Origin: JBAXQQ01 sp037131695
Lineage (GTDB): Bacteria; Armatimonadota; Hebobacteria; CAIYQO01
NCBI GenBank assembly: GCA_964638715.1
Contig: CAZWZF010000015.1
Coordinates: forward strand, 34,683 to 98,682
Direction of reading: 5' to 3'
Length of the DNA stretch: 64,000 bases
The notes beneath the pieces are model-generated. The model worked only from the letters and a program-made list of their open reading frames with translations. It did not search any database and was not told the origin of the DNA. Shown here piece after piece: positions 8,634 to 17,372 of the stretch (position 1 is the first letter of the stretch; every line of letters begins with the position of its first letter). The translations under genes and the position numbers were made by a program.

Positions 8634-10106
8634 CTAAATCCCCAACCTTACAAACTGCTCTGATGGGGCATCATTTGCTATCATGAGTTCTTTCATCAGT
8701 TTTATCATGCGCGCTTCCACCTGCGGGTAGTCTATCGGGTGTTGTTGTTCGGGGTCGCTTTGCAGGTCATATAGCGCGGTGGGGAATTTTATTTGCCGTG
8801 GCGCACCGGTTTCCAGGGTATGCGCGGTGGTATCAAGTTTTAATGTTTTCAGGCCTTTGGTGAATGAAAACGGTGGTGCCAATTCTGCGGTAGCGAGAAG
8901 TTCATTATCCATAAATGCCCGTCCTACACCATGCCGGGTAGTCATCAGGGTGTATTCATATAATGGCGCATTTTCCGCAACAGGTCCGCGCATGTATAGA
9001 TAGCGTCCGTCGGTACAATTCACCTGTCCGCCAAATAATCCGAACAGGCCTGCTTCGCGCACCGGCTTGTCAGATGCGATGGTTTCGCGCAGGGGGATTC
9101 CTTGCATGTCTGGCGGCAGTGGCAAGTTGAAATAATCAAGCAGCGTTGGCGCAATATCGATAGTTTGTACCAATGCATCGCGGCGCTGGTTGCTTACTCC
9201 GCAGCGCGGGTCCCAAATGAAAAATGGCGTGTTGGCTACTTCGTTGTAAAACGGCGCCCAGCATTTTGCCCAGCATCCATGCTCACCCAATAGAAAACCA
9301 TGGTCGGTATTGACTATAAGCATGGTATCTTTCCATAAGTCGTGATCATCCATGAAGTCGAGTATTTTACCCAGTGATTCATCGCACATGGTATGCAGAG
9401 CTGCGCTTTCCCGTCGGCAGCGTTCTACTTCTTCTGGCGTTTGATTAACAAAGTCGTATGGCGGCCAGTCAAAATGTGGGGTGTCGTCACCGGGATACAT
9501 GTCGCGAAAACGTTCTGGCGCGAAGTATGGCTCGTGGGGGTCGAATGTTTCTATATGCAGGAACCAGTTGTCTTCGTCGTGATTGTTTTCAAGAAAATCG
9601 AGGGCATTGGTAAAGGTAACCGTCTGGTAATGGTCTTTTTCGTCTGTTATATGGGCACGGCTTGTCCAATTATGATGGTCGCGTCCAAGGTTTTGTACTG
9701 TATCTGGTATATTTGGATTTTTAATTGCCGGTTTCCAGTGGTCATATTCCTGACCCCGCACTATTTCCCAGCTTGAATAGCGATTGTGATATGTCGCGCC
9801 GCCGTCTTCCCAGTAATGGTAGTGGTCGCTTATCAGATGCGAATATACGCCATTGTCTTTCAATAGTTCTGGCATTGAATCATCAAATGGCTCGATGGGT
9901 CCCCAACTGCGATGCAGGAAATTATATCGTCCAGTATGTATATCGCGTCGCGCCGGCATACACGGCATACTGGCGACATAAGAATTATCAAACGTAACCG
10001 TGCGCTCCGCCAACCGCTGAAAATTCGGGGTCTGTACCCAATCGCTGCCGTAAGGTTTCAGCATACGCCGGTTCAACGAGTCAAACATCACCATAATAGC
10101 TTTCAT
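8634..10106 (-). CDS. Type I sulfatase
   Basis: A 490-residue arylsulfatase-superfamily enzyme. The C-x-P-x-R formylglycine motif is C49-MPA-R53 followed by RDIHTGR, and D9 in the opening strand (MFDSLNR) is a metal ligand. Further conserved segments are NTDHGFLLGEH near residue 270 and HIETFDPHEPYF near 185. It hydrolyses a sulfate ester on a sugar or aromatic, with the substrate unknown. It needs maturation by a formylglycine-generating enzyme or anSME, and none is in this window. No signal peptide is seen. Paired with GH29 enzymes, it suggests attack on sulfated fucose-containing glycans; that is inference. Confidence 0.92.
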   Translation of the reverse strand: MKAIMVMFDSLNRRMLKPYGSDWVQTPNFQRLAERTVTFDNSYVASMPCMPARRDIHTGRYNFLHRSWGPIEPFDDSMPELLKDNGVYSHLISDHYHYWEDGGATYHNRYSSWEIVRGQEYDHWKPAIKNPNIPDTVQNLGRDHHNWTSRAHITDEKDHYQTVTFTNALDFLENNHDEDNWFLHIETFDPHEPYFAPERFRDMYPGDDTPHFDWPPYDFVNQTPEEVERCRRESAALHTMCDESLGKILDFMDDHDLWKDTMLIVNTDHGFLLGEHGCWAKCWAPFYNEVANTPFFIWDPRCGVSNQRRDALVQTIDIAPTLLDYFNLPLPPDMQGIPLRETIASDKPVREAGLFGLFGGQVNCTDGRYLYMRGPVAENAPLYEYTLMTTRHGVGRAFMDNELLATAELAPPFSFTKGLKTLKLDTTAHTLETGAPRQIKFPTALYDLQSDPEQQHPIDYPQVEARMIKLMKELMIANDAPSEQFVRLGI

Positions 10107-10220
10107 AATTTACTTCTTTCGATAGAACAGCTTTAGGTGAAATGATAGCTTTGTTAAGGTGGTGTGTCAATGAAAATATCAGTTAGGTAATCTTTTTACA
10201 TCGATTAATAGATTATAATA

Positions 10221-10232
10221 AAACTGCAGTTT
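10221..10232. promoter_or_regulatory. Palindrome between divergent genes (candidate operator)
   Basis: AAACTGCAGTTT is a perfect 12-base palindrome in the 186-base divergent region between the sulfatase and the GH20/DUF4838-like gene. It touches the presumed -35 of the rightward promoter and lies close to an ATTATA/TATAAT pair usable by either strand. A regulator binding here could control both operons. No regulator gene is adjacent. Confidence 0.4.
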
Positions 10233-10259
10233 ACCAAACAATGAGATACCTTCTATAAT
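10231..10259 (+). promoter_or_regulatory. Candidate sigma70-type promoter for the 10293 gene
   Basis: TTACCA (10231-10236), 17 bases, then a perfect TATAAT (10254-10259) stands about 33 bases before the ATG at 10293. The start codon has a good AAAGGAG site. Confidence 0.5.
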
Positions 10260-10292
10260 ACACGCAGTTGTTAACCGGAAAGGAGCGTTCTT

Positions 10293-11942
10293 ATGCGCAA
10301 TATTGTCTTTAATTTGCCTGCAGTTGTTAGTGAAGTAGTACGGCAGGCAGTGATGGTGTTCAGCCGAATTGTGTTTGAACGTACCGGATTATTGGTTAAG
10401 ACAGAAGGATTGAGTGATTTAACGATTAGCCTGGCTTATGATTTGTCGCTTGGAAATGAAGGATTTTGTATAGAAGACGCGGCAGCGGGTGGCATAATAA
10501 TCAGCGGACATGATGACCGCGGATTGGTCGCCGGTATTGGAAAATTACTGCACGACGCGAGTTTTATGCCCGGCGAGTTTGTTCCCGGCAGATGGCGCGG
10601 CACATCAGTGCCGGTTATGCCGGTACGCGGTATCTACTTTGCCACCCATTTTCATAACTGGTATCATGATGCGCCAATTGAAAAGGTTGAACGCTACATT
10701 GAAGAATTGGCGTTATGGGGCACCAATGTGCTTAGTGTCTGGTTCGACATGCACCATTATAAAGGCATTAATGACCCGGAAGCGCAAAAGATGTTGGAAA
10801 GACTGCATGCCATGCTGATGGCGGCAAAACGTATCGGGATGGATACCGGGTTGACAACTCTTGCCAATGAAGGTTATGCCGACAGTCCGGAACCGTTGCG
10901 CGCTGAATGGGTTGCCGGACAAAATGGATATCACCACGAACCTGCCGGACATTATCATGTCGAAATTTGTCCGAACAAACCCGGCGGAACCGAGTTAATT
11001 CTGCAGTTGGCTGAGGAGCGGATGGAATTTTTTGATGATATCGGCATTGACTACTATTGGATATGGCCTTATGACCAGGGTGGCTGCACCTGTTCTGCTT
11101 GTTCTCCGTGGGGGGCAAATGGTTTCCTTTCCATTGCAAGGACTGTTGCTCATCGTGTTCGCGCGCGCTTTCCAAAGACGAAAATTGTTCTTTCCACCTG
11201 GTATTTTGATCATTTTGTTGATGGTGAATGGGCCGGGTTGGATGCCGCATTCGCCGATAAACCTGATTGGGTCGATTTATTGCTGGCAGATGATTATGGC
11301 GATGACTTTCCACCATATCCGCTGCAGCATGGGGTTCCCGGCGGTTTTAAAATGGTTGGATTTCCGGAAATCAGCATGTATCATTGCGACCCCTGGGGTG
11401 GGTATGGCGCCAACCCGGTGCCGGCACATATTCAATCGTTATGGAACCAGGCACTGACTCGTCTTATCGGCGGTTTCCCATATTCAGAGGGAATATACGA
11501 AGACCTTAACAAGGCAATCATGGCGCAATGCTATTGGAATCCTACCAAACCGGTGGCGGATACAGTGCGTGAATACCTGTCTGCAATAGGTGTGGTTGAT
11601 GTGGATAAAGTTGTGCGGGCTATAGATATCCTCGAACGAGCTTTCCCGCACTATTTGATAATAGATAATGATGTCCGTCACGTCAGTTTTGGCAATACAG
11701 ACGGGGCCGATGAAGCAGCAAATCTGCTGCTGGCTGCTGATGCGGAAATGCCGGAATGGGCAAAAACTGGTTGGCGCTGGCGAATACTATTGCTGCGGGG
11801 AATAATTGATACTGAACTTGTGCACAATAATTTTACTCCCACTCCTGCCTGTGATAATGCTTTCAAGGAATTGACAGAAATATATCATGCGCAACATGCC
11901 GACAGTTGGGTGGCACCACCATTAAAAATGCCAGGTGAATAA
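10293..11942 (+). CDS. Glycoside hydrolase-like protein (GH20b N-domain, DUF4838-like barrel)
   Basis: A 549-residue protein without a signal peptide. The first ~90 residues resemble the alpha/beta 'GH20b' fold that precedes many hexosaminidase and glucuronidase barrels (GGIIISGHDDRGLVAGIGKLL). A TIM-barrel-like region follows from PVRGIYFATHFHNWYHD. A Cys-rich strand end (GGCTCSACSPWG, near residue 267) recalls DUF4838 proteins. Catalytic residues cannot be assigned with confidence. The next gene (URO-D family) begins one base after its stop, so the two are co-translated. A role in glycan breakdown is inferred from fold and context. Confidence 0.7.
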   Translation: MRNIVFNLPAVVSEVVRQAVMVFSRIVFERTGLLVKTEGLSDLTISLAYDLSLGNEGFCIEDAAAGGIIISGHDDRGLVAGIGKLLHDASFMPGEFVPGRWRGTSVPVMPVRGIYFATHFHNWYHDAPIEKVERYIEELALWGTNVLSVWFDMHHYKGINDPEAQKMLERLHAMLMAAKRIGMDTGLTTLANEGYADSPEPLRAEWVAGQNGYHHEPAGHYHVEICPNKPGGTELILQLAEERMEFFDDIGIDYYWIWPYDQGGCTCSACSPWGANGFLSIARTVAHRVRARFPKTKIVLSTWYFDHFVDGEWAGLDAAFADKPDWVDLLLADDYGDDFPPYPLQHGVPGGFKMVGFPEISMYHCDPWGGYGANPVPAHIQSLWNQALTRLIGGFPYSEGIYEDLNKAIMAQCYWNPTKPVADTVREYLSAIGVVDVDKVVRAIDILERAFPHYLIIDNDVRHVSFGNTDGADEAANLLLAADAEMPEWAKTGWRWRILLLRGIIDTELVHNNFTPTPACDNAFKELTEIYHAQHADSWVAPPLKMPGE

Positions 11943-11943
11943 T

Positions 11944-13110
11944 ATGAGTGATATCGATTTTAACGATTATGCTGACAAATGGCAGACTAATGCCTTATTG
12001 GCTCTTGACACTATCGCGATGCGTCCGGTCCGAGGGATTCCCACCTGTACATTGAATGATATGCAGTGGTCGCATCTGGATATATTTTCGGGTAATCCAC
12101 CCGGCAGTTATGAGAAGGACCCGGTGCGGGTTTACCGCGAGTTTTCGCTGAAAACCGGCGTATGTTTCATAGACCAGTGGATACCTGAAAATCCGTTAAG
12201 CATGCGCGACCAGGGTTATGAAGATACAACCCGCGGCGCAACTACCGGCGCGGAAGAAATCTTTTGTGATGGTATGCGGATTGATTCGCCGGAAGCAGCG
12301 GTTGAACACATGGAAAAATATCTTTTTCCACAATGGGAACAATGGCGGAAAAATCTTATAGCGAATGTTGATGAAGAAGTGCGTGGCCGTATTGCAGGTG
12401 AAGTGAAGGTGCAGAACTTTTTTGGCATGAATATGCTGAAAGGGCCATATAACGGCTTTTTCACCTTCCCGGGGTTTCTATATGGCCAATACGGATATGT
12501 TAATTATTTTTCAGCTTACGCGCTGTATCCGGAAATAATAGAAAAAGGTTTTAAATTATATGCTGATGCTGCCGAAGTGTATAACCGTATTGCTACCCGC
12601 GCAATTATCGAAGGCGGGTTGCCGCGATTAATTCGACTTGACCATGACATGGCAGATTCCCGCGGGACACTGGTGAATGTTAAAACATTGGATAATTTAT
12701 GGATGCCTCATTTCGCGCGTGCCATTAAGCCATTATTGGATGCCGATATCAGGCTGATATGGCATTGCGATGGCAACCTTATGGAGATGGTTCCGCGATT
12801 GTTGGAAGCAGGCATTGGCGGATTCCAGGGGTTTCAGTATGAGGATGGCATGGATTACGAAAAAATCTGCAAGATGACTGACCGCAATGGCGATCCGCTG
12901 TTTATTATTGCCGGTGTATCCGTAACCCGCACATTGCCAATGGGCAAGCCGTCAGATGTTAAACGCGAGATGGACTGGTTGGTAGAAAAAGGACCAAAAG
13001 TCGGTTTGATGCTGGCCTGCAGCAGTTCGATTGCCCCGGGTGTGCCGTTGGAGAACATGAAAACTTTGCTTGAAGGATTTGCGCATTATCGGGTTAATGG
13101 GCGAATTTAA
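11944..13110 (+). CDS. URO-D family (uroporphyrinogen decarboxylase/MtaA-like) protein
   Basis: The ATG at 11944 is chosen because AGGTG lies 6 bases upstream. An in-frame GTG at 11935 is part of that site. The product is 388 residues. The C-terminal barrel carries WHCDGNLMEMVPRLLEAGI, matching the H-x-D/C-G segment that binds zinc in corrinoid methyltransferases of this superfamily. True heme-pathway HemE seems unlikely because this is one of five divergent paralogues lying among glycosidases. Methyl transfer from a methylated compound is a family-based hypothesis. It is coupled to the preceding gene. Confidence 0.8.
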   Translation: MSDIDFNDYADKWQTNALLALDTIAMRPVRGIPTCTLNDMQWSHLDIFSGNPPGSYEKDPVRVYREFSLKTGVCFIDQWIPENPLSMRDQGYEDTTRGATTGAEEIFCDGMRIDSPEAAVEHMEKYLFPQWEQWRKNLIANVDEEVRGRIAGEVKVQNFFGMNMLKGPYNGFFTFPGFLYGQYGYVNYFSAYALYPEIIEKGFKLYADAAEVYNRIATRAIIEGGLPRLIRLDHDMADSRGTLVNVKTLDNLWMPHFARAIKPLLDADIRLIWHCDGNLMEMVPRLLEAGIGGFQGFQYEDGMDYEKICKMTDRNGDPLFIIAGVSVTRTLPMGKPSDVKREMDWLVEKGPKVGLMLACSSSIAPGVPLENMKTLLEGFAHYRVNGRI

Positions 13111-13211
13111 TTACATTAATAGGTGGAACTGGACATATTAAGTTTTAGATAAGGATTTGCCTTGCTCTAAGTTTTTAAAAATTATAATAGTTAAGAGTTG
13201 TAGTCACAGTG

Positions 13212-13317
13212 TGGAACAGGGTCGCAACCCGGCTGATTTCTTTGAAACTATCATTTTACCACTTGCTAATCAGGAGATTGGCGTTCCTGGGGATAGCCGG
13301 GCTGCGACCCTGTTCCA
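13212..13317. repeat. Long inverted repeat (REP-like hairpin)
   Basis: The arm at 13212-13234 (TGGAACAGGGTCGCAACC, then CGGCT) is matched in inverse by 13295-13317, with one mismatch in 23 and a 60-base spacer. Such long GC-rich arms resemble REP/BIME elements or a strong stem-loop at the operon end. It occupies the 301-base gap 13111-13411 between convergent genes, and nothing else was recognised there beyond AT-rich sequence. Confidence 0.7.
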
Positions 13318-13411
13318 AACGGTGACTGAAAATTTCGGGTATTTCTTCTTATTAAAGTTCCTTTTCCTTAAGAGAATGGGTAAATTTTAATTTTTAATTT
13401 TCAATTCGTCT

Positions 13412-16400
13412 TCACTCCACTCTCGCGTCTCCCCATTCTGCTGGTTCCAGTCGGCTTTCGTGGGGGATATCATTTACCACGTTGGCGGTAAAGCTGTTGT
13501 TGTGCCAATATGCCCGGCTGGCGGTGCCGGTGCCGCCGATGTTGCCGTAGATGTAACCGGCGTCCATGCGAAGGGTGTCGCCGGATTTCAGTATGGTTAA
13601 TCCAACCAGGTCTCGCGGTATTACTGCGGTGACAGTGAAGCCGGTGGCGGTTTTCGCGTAGTTTTGCAATAAAACCTTGTCGGTTGCGGTGATGGCGTCA
13701 AATGGTTCGCTGCCCTGGGGAGAGGTAAGAACAATTGGGGTGCCGGTAAAACCGGCAACTTTTGGCTGCATCAGCACTGCCCATGGTTTGCCGTCGCGCT
13801 GGCTGATGAGCAGGCGAATGTCGCCGACTGTCGGCTTGGTGCGTTTGGGGTCAGCAATCATATTTGTACCGATTTGAATATCCAACAGATTGCCGCCTTT
13901 GAATATCATTTGTGGGTCGACAATGGCATTAATCAGTGGCGCCGGTGAGGTAACCGCATACCGGAAATACAGGTTTTTTGTGTCGCATGATGCCTGCACC
14001 TGGAAGTCGTGCTGGTCATCCGTTTTTTTGCCTACCGGGTCAGTATACGACAATCCCGCTGCGCCGCCGCGCGCTAGCACCAGAGGTTTGCTTCCGGCGA
14101 TCTGCAGGTCGTATTCCGCGAATGCTTTCGCCGCCTGTGCCGCCAGTTCCGGTGTGTGGTGATAGGTGCCGCCAGCCAGATCTTTGACGGTATCCAATCC
14201 GATTACTTCGCTTACCCGGCAATCCTGGTCGCCGGCGAGTATATATGTTTTATTTGTTCCCTTCGGCTGTACCATTTGTCCGGCGAGGAACTCAACATAA
14301 TAAATATTAGGGCCATTATTCCCTTTCGCTCCATGTTCAAACACCTGTGATACAAATAGACCGTCATCTCGCACCAGGTCAACAGTGCCGAAATAACTGA
14401 CAAGTCCAGAATATCGTCCGACTATTCCCACCGGGCAAGTGGCTCCCCACATTGTGCCGGGACCGGGTGAACCGATATTGATAGCATCACGCCAGGTGCG
14501 CAATCCCTGGTAAAGCCATTCGCGGTTTCCATCAGCACGATATCTGGCAAGGTCGCTGCCATCATGCCATCCCCATATTTCCTTTCCGTCAGGGTCAGTC
14601 CAGGTTTGTCCGGTAGAACCTTTTGTAATCCTTTCCGGTTTAGCAAAGTCATACGTTGGTACGCCATCTTTACCGACAGTTTTCGGACGGTATATTATAC
14701 CGTCACCATAAAGATTCAGGTCGGCATCCATCCATTGAAAATATGGCATTGCCGGCACTTCGGTTATTTCACTTACCTGGGCTTCCATATCACCATTGGC
14801 ATCTGCCCATACGTAATCTTTCCCTGGCGGATAGACTTTTGTATCATCCATTATGGTAAATGGTGCGCGTGGGCACAGCACAGCATTGGGATGGTTGCGG
14901 AACCGGAAATATATCGGGCGGAACAGGTCGCCTTCGCGAATCCACATCACCTTGCCGAATGCCCATATTTCAGATACGGCGTATTGCTTGCCGCTGCGCG
15001 CGGTAAAGGTGCGAAATGGAAAGAAAAAGCCGCCATTGCCAGCATTAATCGCGTTGGCAGATTTTGGTGAATAATAGGTTGATTTCGGGTACCAGGTTCC
15101 CTTCTTCAAGTCGATTTTCCAGATGGTATTATCGAAAAATGCTTCATTTTTATTTGTCGGATCAATCCAGGCGAATGGCGAGTAAGAGCATCCGCCAAAG
15201 AATTCTTTCAACAACTTCCCGCTTTTGCAGTTCCATACGCTGATTCTCTTCATGGGGATTGATGTTTCCGGCACCCATAGTTTCCCCTTGCCATCTATCG
15301 CGATGCCGCCGGGGTCGAGAATGCCGGTCGGATCATATTTGCCAATTACCGGTCGCCCACCTTTTTTGCCGATGCTGCGTTTGTATTTGCCATCGGCGGT
15401 GAATACGCTGATATTTTGCAGTTTCCCCTGATTTGCCACATAAATCATCCCGTCGGCATCAACCGCAATTCCCGCTGGTGCGTCAATATTTGTGGTGATA
15501 AAATCGGTAATTTTATTATTCAGCTGGTGTATTATTTTACCGCGCACGATCTTTTTATCGCTGATAACATATATCGTTCCGTCAGCGGTGGCTGCCAATC
15601 GGCCTGGTTTTGGTATTTCAAGGGTGTTTTTTATATCGCCGCTTACTGCATCATATACGCCTATCAGGTTGCGGGTGGCAAAACTTACATAGAGTGTGCC
15701 GTTGGCATACGCCAATCCGGTGGGGATATTTGACGCGGCATCGCCGCCTTCCGGCGGCAGCAGCCCCTGGCGTTTATTGCCGAATACCATCGGCTGGCCG
15801 GATACGGTGGAATATACGTTGACTTCTTTGCCTTCACCTTCGCCATTGGCAAAAAATCGCGTCCCGTCGGTGGCGAGTATGGAAGCGTTTTTGTGACTGA
15901 TTCCCCACAGTTTTTTACCGTTCAGGTCGGTACCGATGATGCCCCAACCGGCTTCGTGACCGGTCCAGCCAAGGATGATTTTATCGCCGGCAACAGTCGC
16001 GGCGGTAGGCGGGCCGTAATCGCCGCCCCAGCCGCCGGTGCCGTCGGATGTTTTCCACGCCGGCTGCCCGGAGTTGCCGATGGACATTACATATTTCGTC
16101 GTTATGGGAGCGTGATACAGGCCTTTCCAGGTATAATCGCCAGCGGGGAGCAGATTTCCATTGCAATCTTTCCCATCCCATTTCTCGGTAATTTCACCGG
16201 CTTTTCGCGGTGTCTGGGCTGCGATGTGGCGGACAATTTTATTATCTTTATCATACAGCGCGACAGTAGTATCGCCGTCAGCGGGCAGGTTGTAGGTAAA
16301 TGTCAGCGGTGTTGGCGGTGCTGGTTTGTGCATCGGGTCTACCCAGGCACGGGGAATATTTCCCTTTTCCGCAAAAATCAACTTGCCCCAACAGCCAGTA

Positions 16401-17158
16401 TCCTGCCAGGGAAATCCTCCCTGGCTCATCAGGTCGTAGGCGCAGCTTTTGTATACCATTCCAGAACCATCACCCCATAGGAATTGCAGCGTTGCCGTCG
16501 CTACATCACCGGCGACTGGATGGGTATCCTTCGCATTTAGGGTATCCCATGGTATACGATATTCCATGGTAAAACCTTTTCCGTCGGTATCTGTTTTATA
16601 GGCGGCTTGAAAGTTTACATGCGGAACTACACCATGCGGTCCCCATTCAGCCCTTACCGGCTGCAGCGCCATTGATTTATGAATCTGTAAAGCTGGTTCT
16701 TTATTATCTGTAAAATACCATATCATCAAATGCAACGGTTGCCCAACTTCTGCCCCAGTAGCTTCAATACCACCCAGGCTGCCTTTTAAAAATGGAAAAG
16801 GCAATCGCCGGTCAGTCACCAATCGCACCTGCAGACAGTCTCCCATCCAGGCTTTGTCGGCATCCGCCGCCGGGTTGTGGCGGTTCATCAACGGAGTGGT
16901 ATCTTTCACCTTCGCGCCAATATACAGTGCGTCGTTATCATACATCATCGCGCATTCCGCCCGCTGGCTATCGCGGTTCTCCTCGCGTTCGTAACTCTCA
17001 AAATGCCCGCTCCAATCCCAGTCGCCAAGATTGCCGTCAATAACCACCGGCCCCGGCAGCGGAACAACATAAAGCTTCTTGTTAAGTCCGCGTCCGCTCT
17101 CAGCAAATGTCAGGCTGACAAGAACGAGAAGGAAGAAAGTTAGTGTGAAAATACGCAT
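13412..17158 (-). CDS. Large exported NHL-propeller protein with CBM9-like ends
   Basis: The start at 17158 is chosen because GGAG stands 9 bases upstream and the product then begins with a signal peptide (MRIFTLTFFLLVLVSLTFA). The product is 1248 residues. In order: a CBM9-like domain at about 25-260 (VIDGNLGDWDW, then EYRIPWDTL), a FlgD-like Ig segment (KWDGKDCNGNLLPAGDYTW, ~330-350), a long NHL-type beta-propeller region (repeats such as PAGIAVDADGMIYVAN and PGGIAIDGKGKLWVPE), and a second CBM9-like region at the C-terminus. No hydrolase motif was recognised, so a binding or lyase-like role is possible. It resembles the 56850-59021 protein in its FlgD-propeller core. Confidence 0.8.
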   Translation of the reverse strand: MRIFTLTFFLLVLVSLTFAESGRGLNKKLYVVPLPGPVVIDGNLGDWDWSGHFESYEREENRDSQRAECAMMYDNDALYIGAKVKDTTPLMNRHNPAADADKAWMGDCLQVRLVTDRRLPFPFLKGSLGGIEATGAEVGQPLHLMIWYFTDNKEPALQIHKSMALQPVRAEWGPHGVVPHVNFQAAYKTDTDGKGFTMEYRIPWDTLNAKDTHPVAGDVATATLQFLWGDGSGMVYKSCAYDLMSQGGFPWQDTGCWGKLIFAEKGNIPRAWVDPMHKPAPPTPLTFTYNLPADGDTTVALYDKDNKIVRHIAAQTPRKAGEITEKWDGKDCNGNLLPAGDYTWKGLYHAPITTKYVMSIGNSGQPAWKTSDGTGGWGGDYGPPTAATVAGDKIILGWTGHEAGWGIIGTDLNGKKLWGISHKNASILATDGTRFFANGEGEGKEVNVYSTVSGQPMVFGNKRQGLLPPEGGDAASNIPTGLAYANGTLYVSFATRNLIGVYDAVSGDIKNTLEIPKPGRLAATADGTIYVISDKKIVRGKIIHQLNNKITDFITTNIDAPAGIAVDADGMIYVANQGKLQNISVFTADGKYKRSIGKKGGRPVIGKYDPTGILDPGGIAIDGKGKLWVPETSIPMKRISVWNCKSGKLLKEFFGGCSYSPFAWIDPTNKNEAFFDNTIWKIDLKKGTWYPKSTYYSPKSANAINAGNGGFFFPFRTFTARSGKQYAVSEIWAFGKVMWIREGDLFRPIYFRFRNHPNAVLCPRAPFTIMDDTKVYPPGKDYVWADANGDMEAQVSEITEVPAMPYFQWMDADLNLYGDGIIYRPKTVGKDGVPTYDFAKPERITKGSTGQTWTDPDGKEIWGWHDGSDLARYRADGNREWLYQGLRTWRDAINIGSPGPGTMWGATCPVGIVGRYSGLVSYFGTVDLVRDDGLFVSQVFEHGAKGNNGPNIYYVEFLAGQMVQPKGTNKTYILAGDQDCRVSEVIGLDTVKDLAGGTYHHTPELAAQAAKAFAEYDLQIAGSKPLVLARGGAAGLSYTDPVGKKTDDQHDFQVQASCDTKNLYFRYAVTSPAPLINAIVDPQMIFKGGNLLDIQIGTNMIADPKRTKPTVGDIRLLISQRDGKPWAVLMQPKVAGFTGTPIVLTSPQGSEPFDAITATDKVLLQNYAKTATGFTVTAVIPRDLVGLTILKSGDTLRMDAGYIYGNIGGTGTASRAYWHNNSFTANVVNDIPHESRLEPAEWGDARVE

Positions 17159-17282
17159 GATAATATCTCCAATAAGCAAATCACCCGGAACCGCTTCCGA
17201 GATTAATAATTAATTATATATCATTTGTAGGTGGGTGTTCAATGGGTTGTGGAAATTAATAAAGATATACTTGTTAAAATTT

Positions 17283-17366
17283 AACCACAAAGATCACAAA
17301 GAAAACAAAGAAAATTATCAAGAAATTCTTTGTGTTCTTTGTGAATTCTTTGCGTTCTTTGTGGTT
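17283..17366. repeat. AACCACAAAG/CTTTGTGGTT inverted repeat
   Basis: AACCACAAAG with further CACAAAG-type units (17283-17312) faces TTCTTTGTG units ending CTTTGTGGTT (17325-17366). Together they can form a long AT-rich stem. It sits between the large propeller gene and the upstream fucosidase gene, all on the minus strand. Similar CACAAAGA repeats are common in bacterial intergenic regions. It could act as a terminator or be a degenerate mobile repeat. Confidence 0.65.
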
Positions 17367-17372
17367 GATCCT

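Noticed and set aside
11944..13110. Calling any of the five URO-D genes hemE
   Set aside because: Multiple divergent paralogues lie inside glycan loci, and several have methyltransferase-like zinc motifs; none sits with heme genes.
17283..17366. Non-coding RNA gene
   Set aside because: The sequence is a simple CACAAAGA-type inverted repeat without other conserved structure; repeat or terminator is the better reading.
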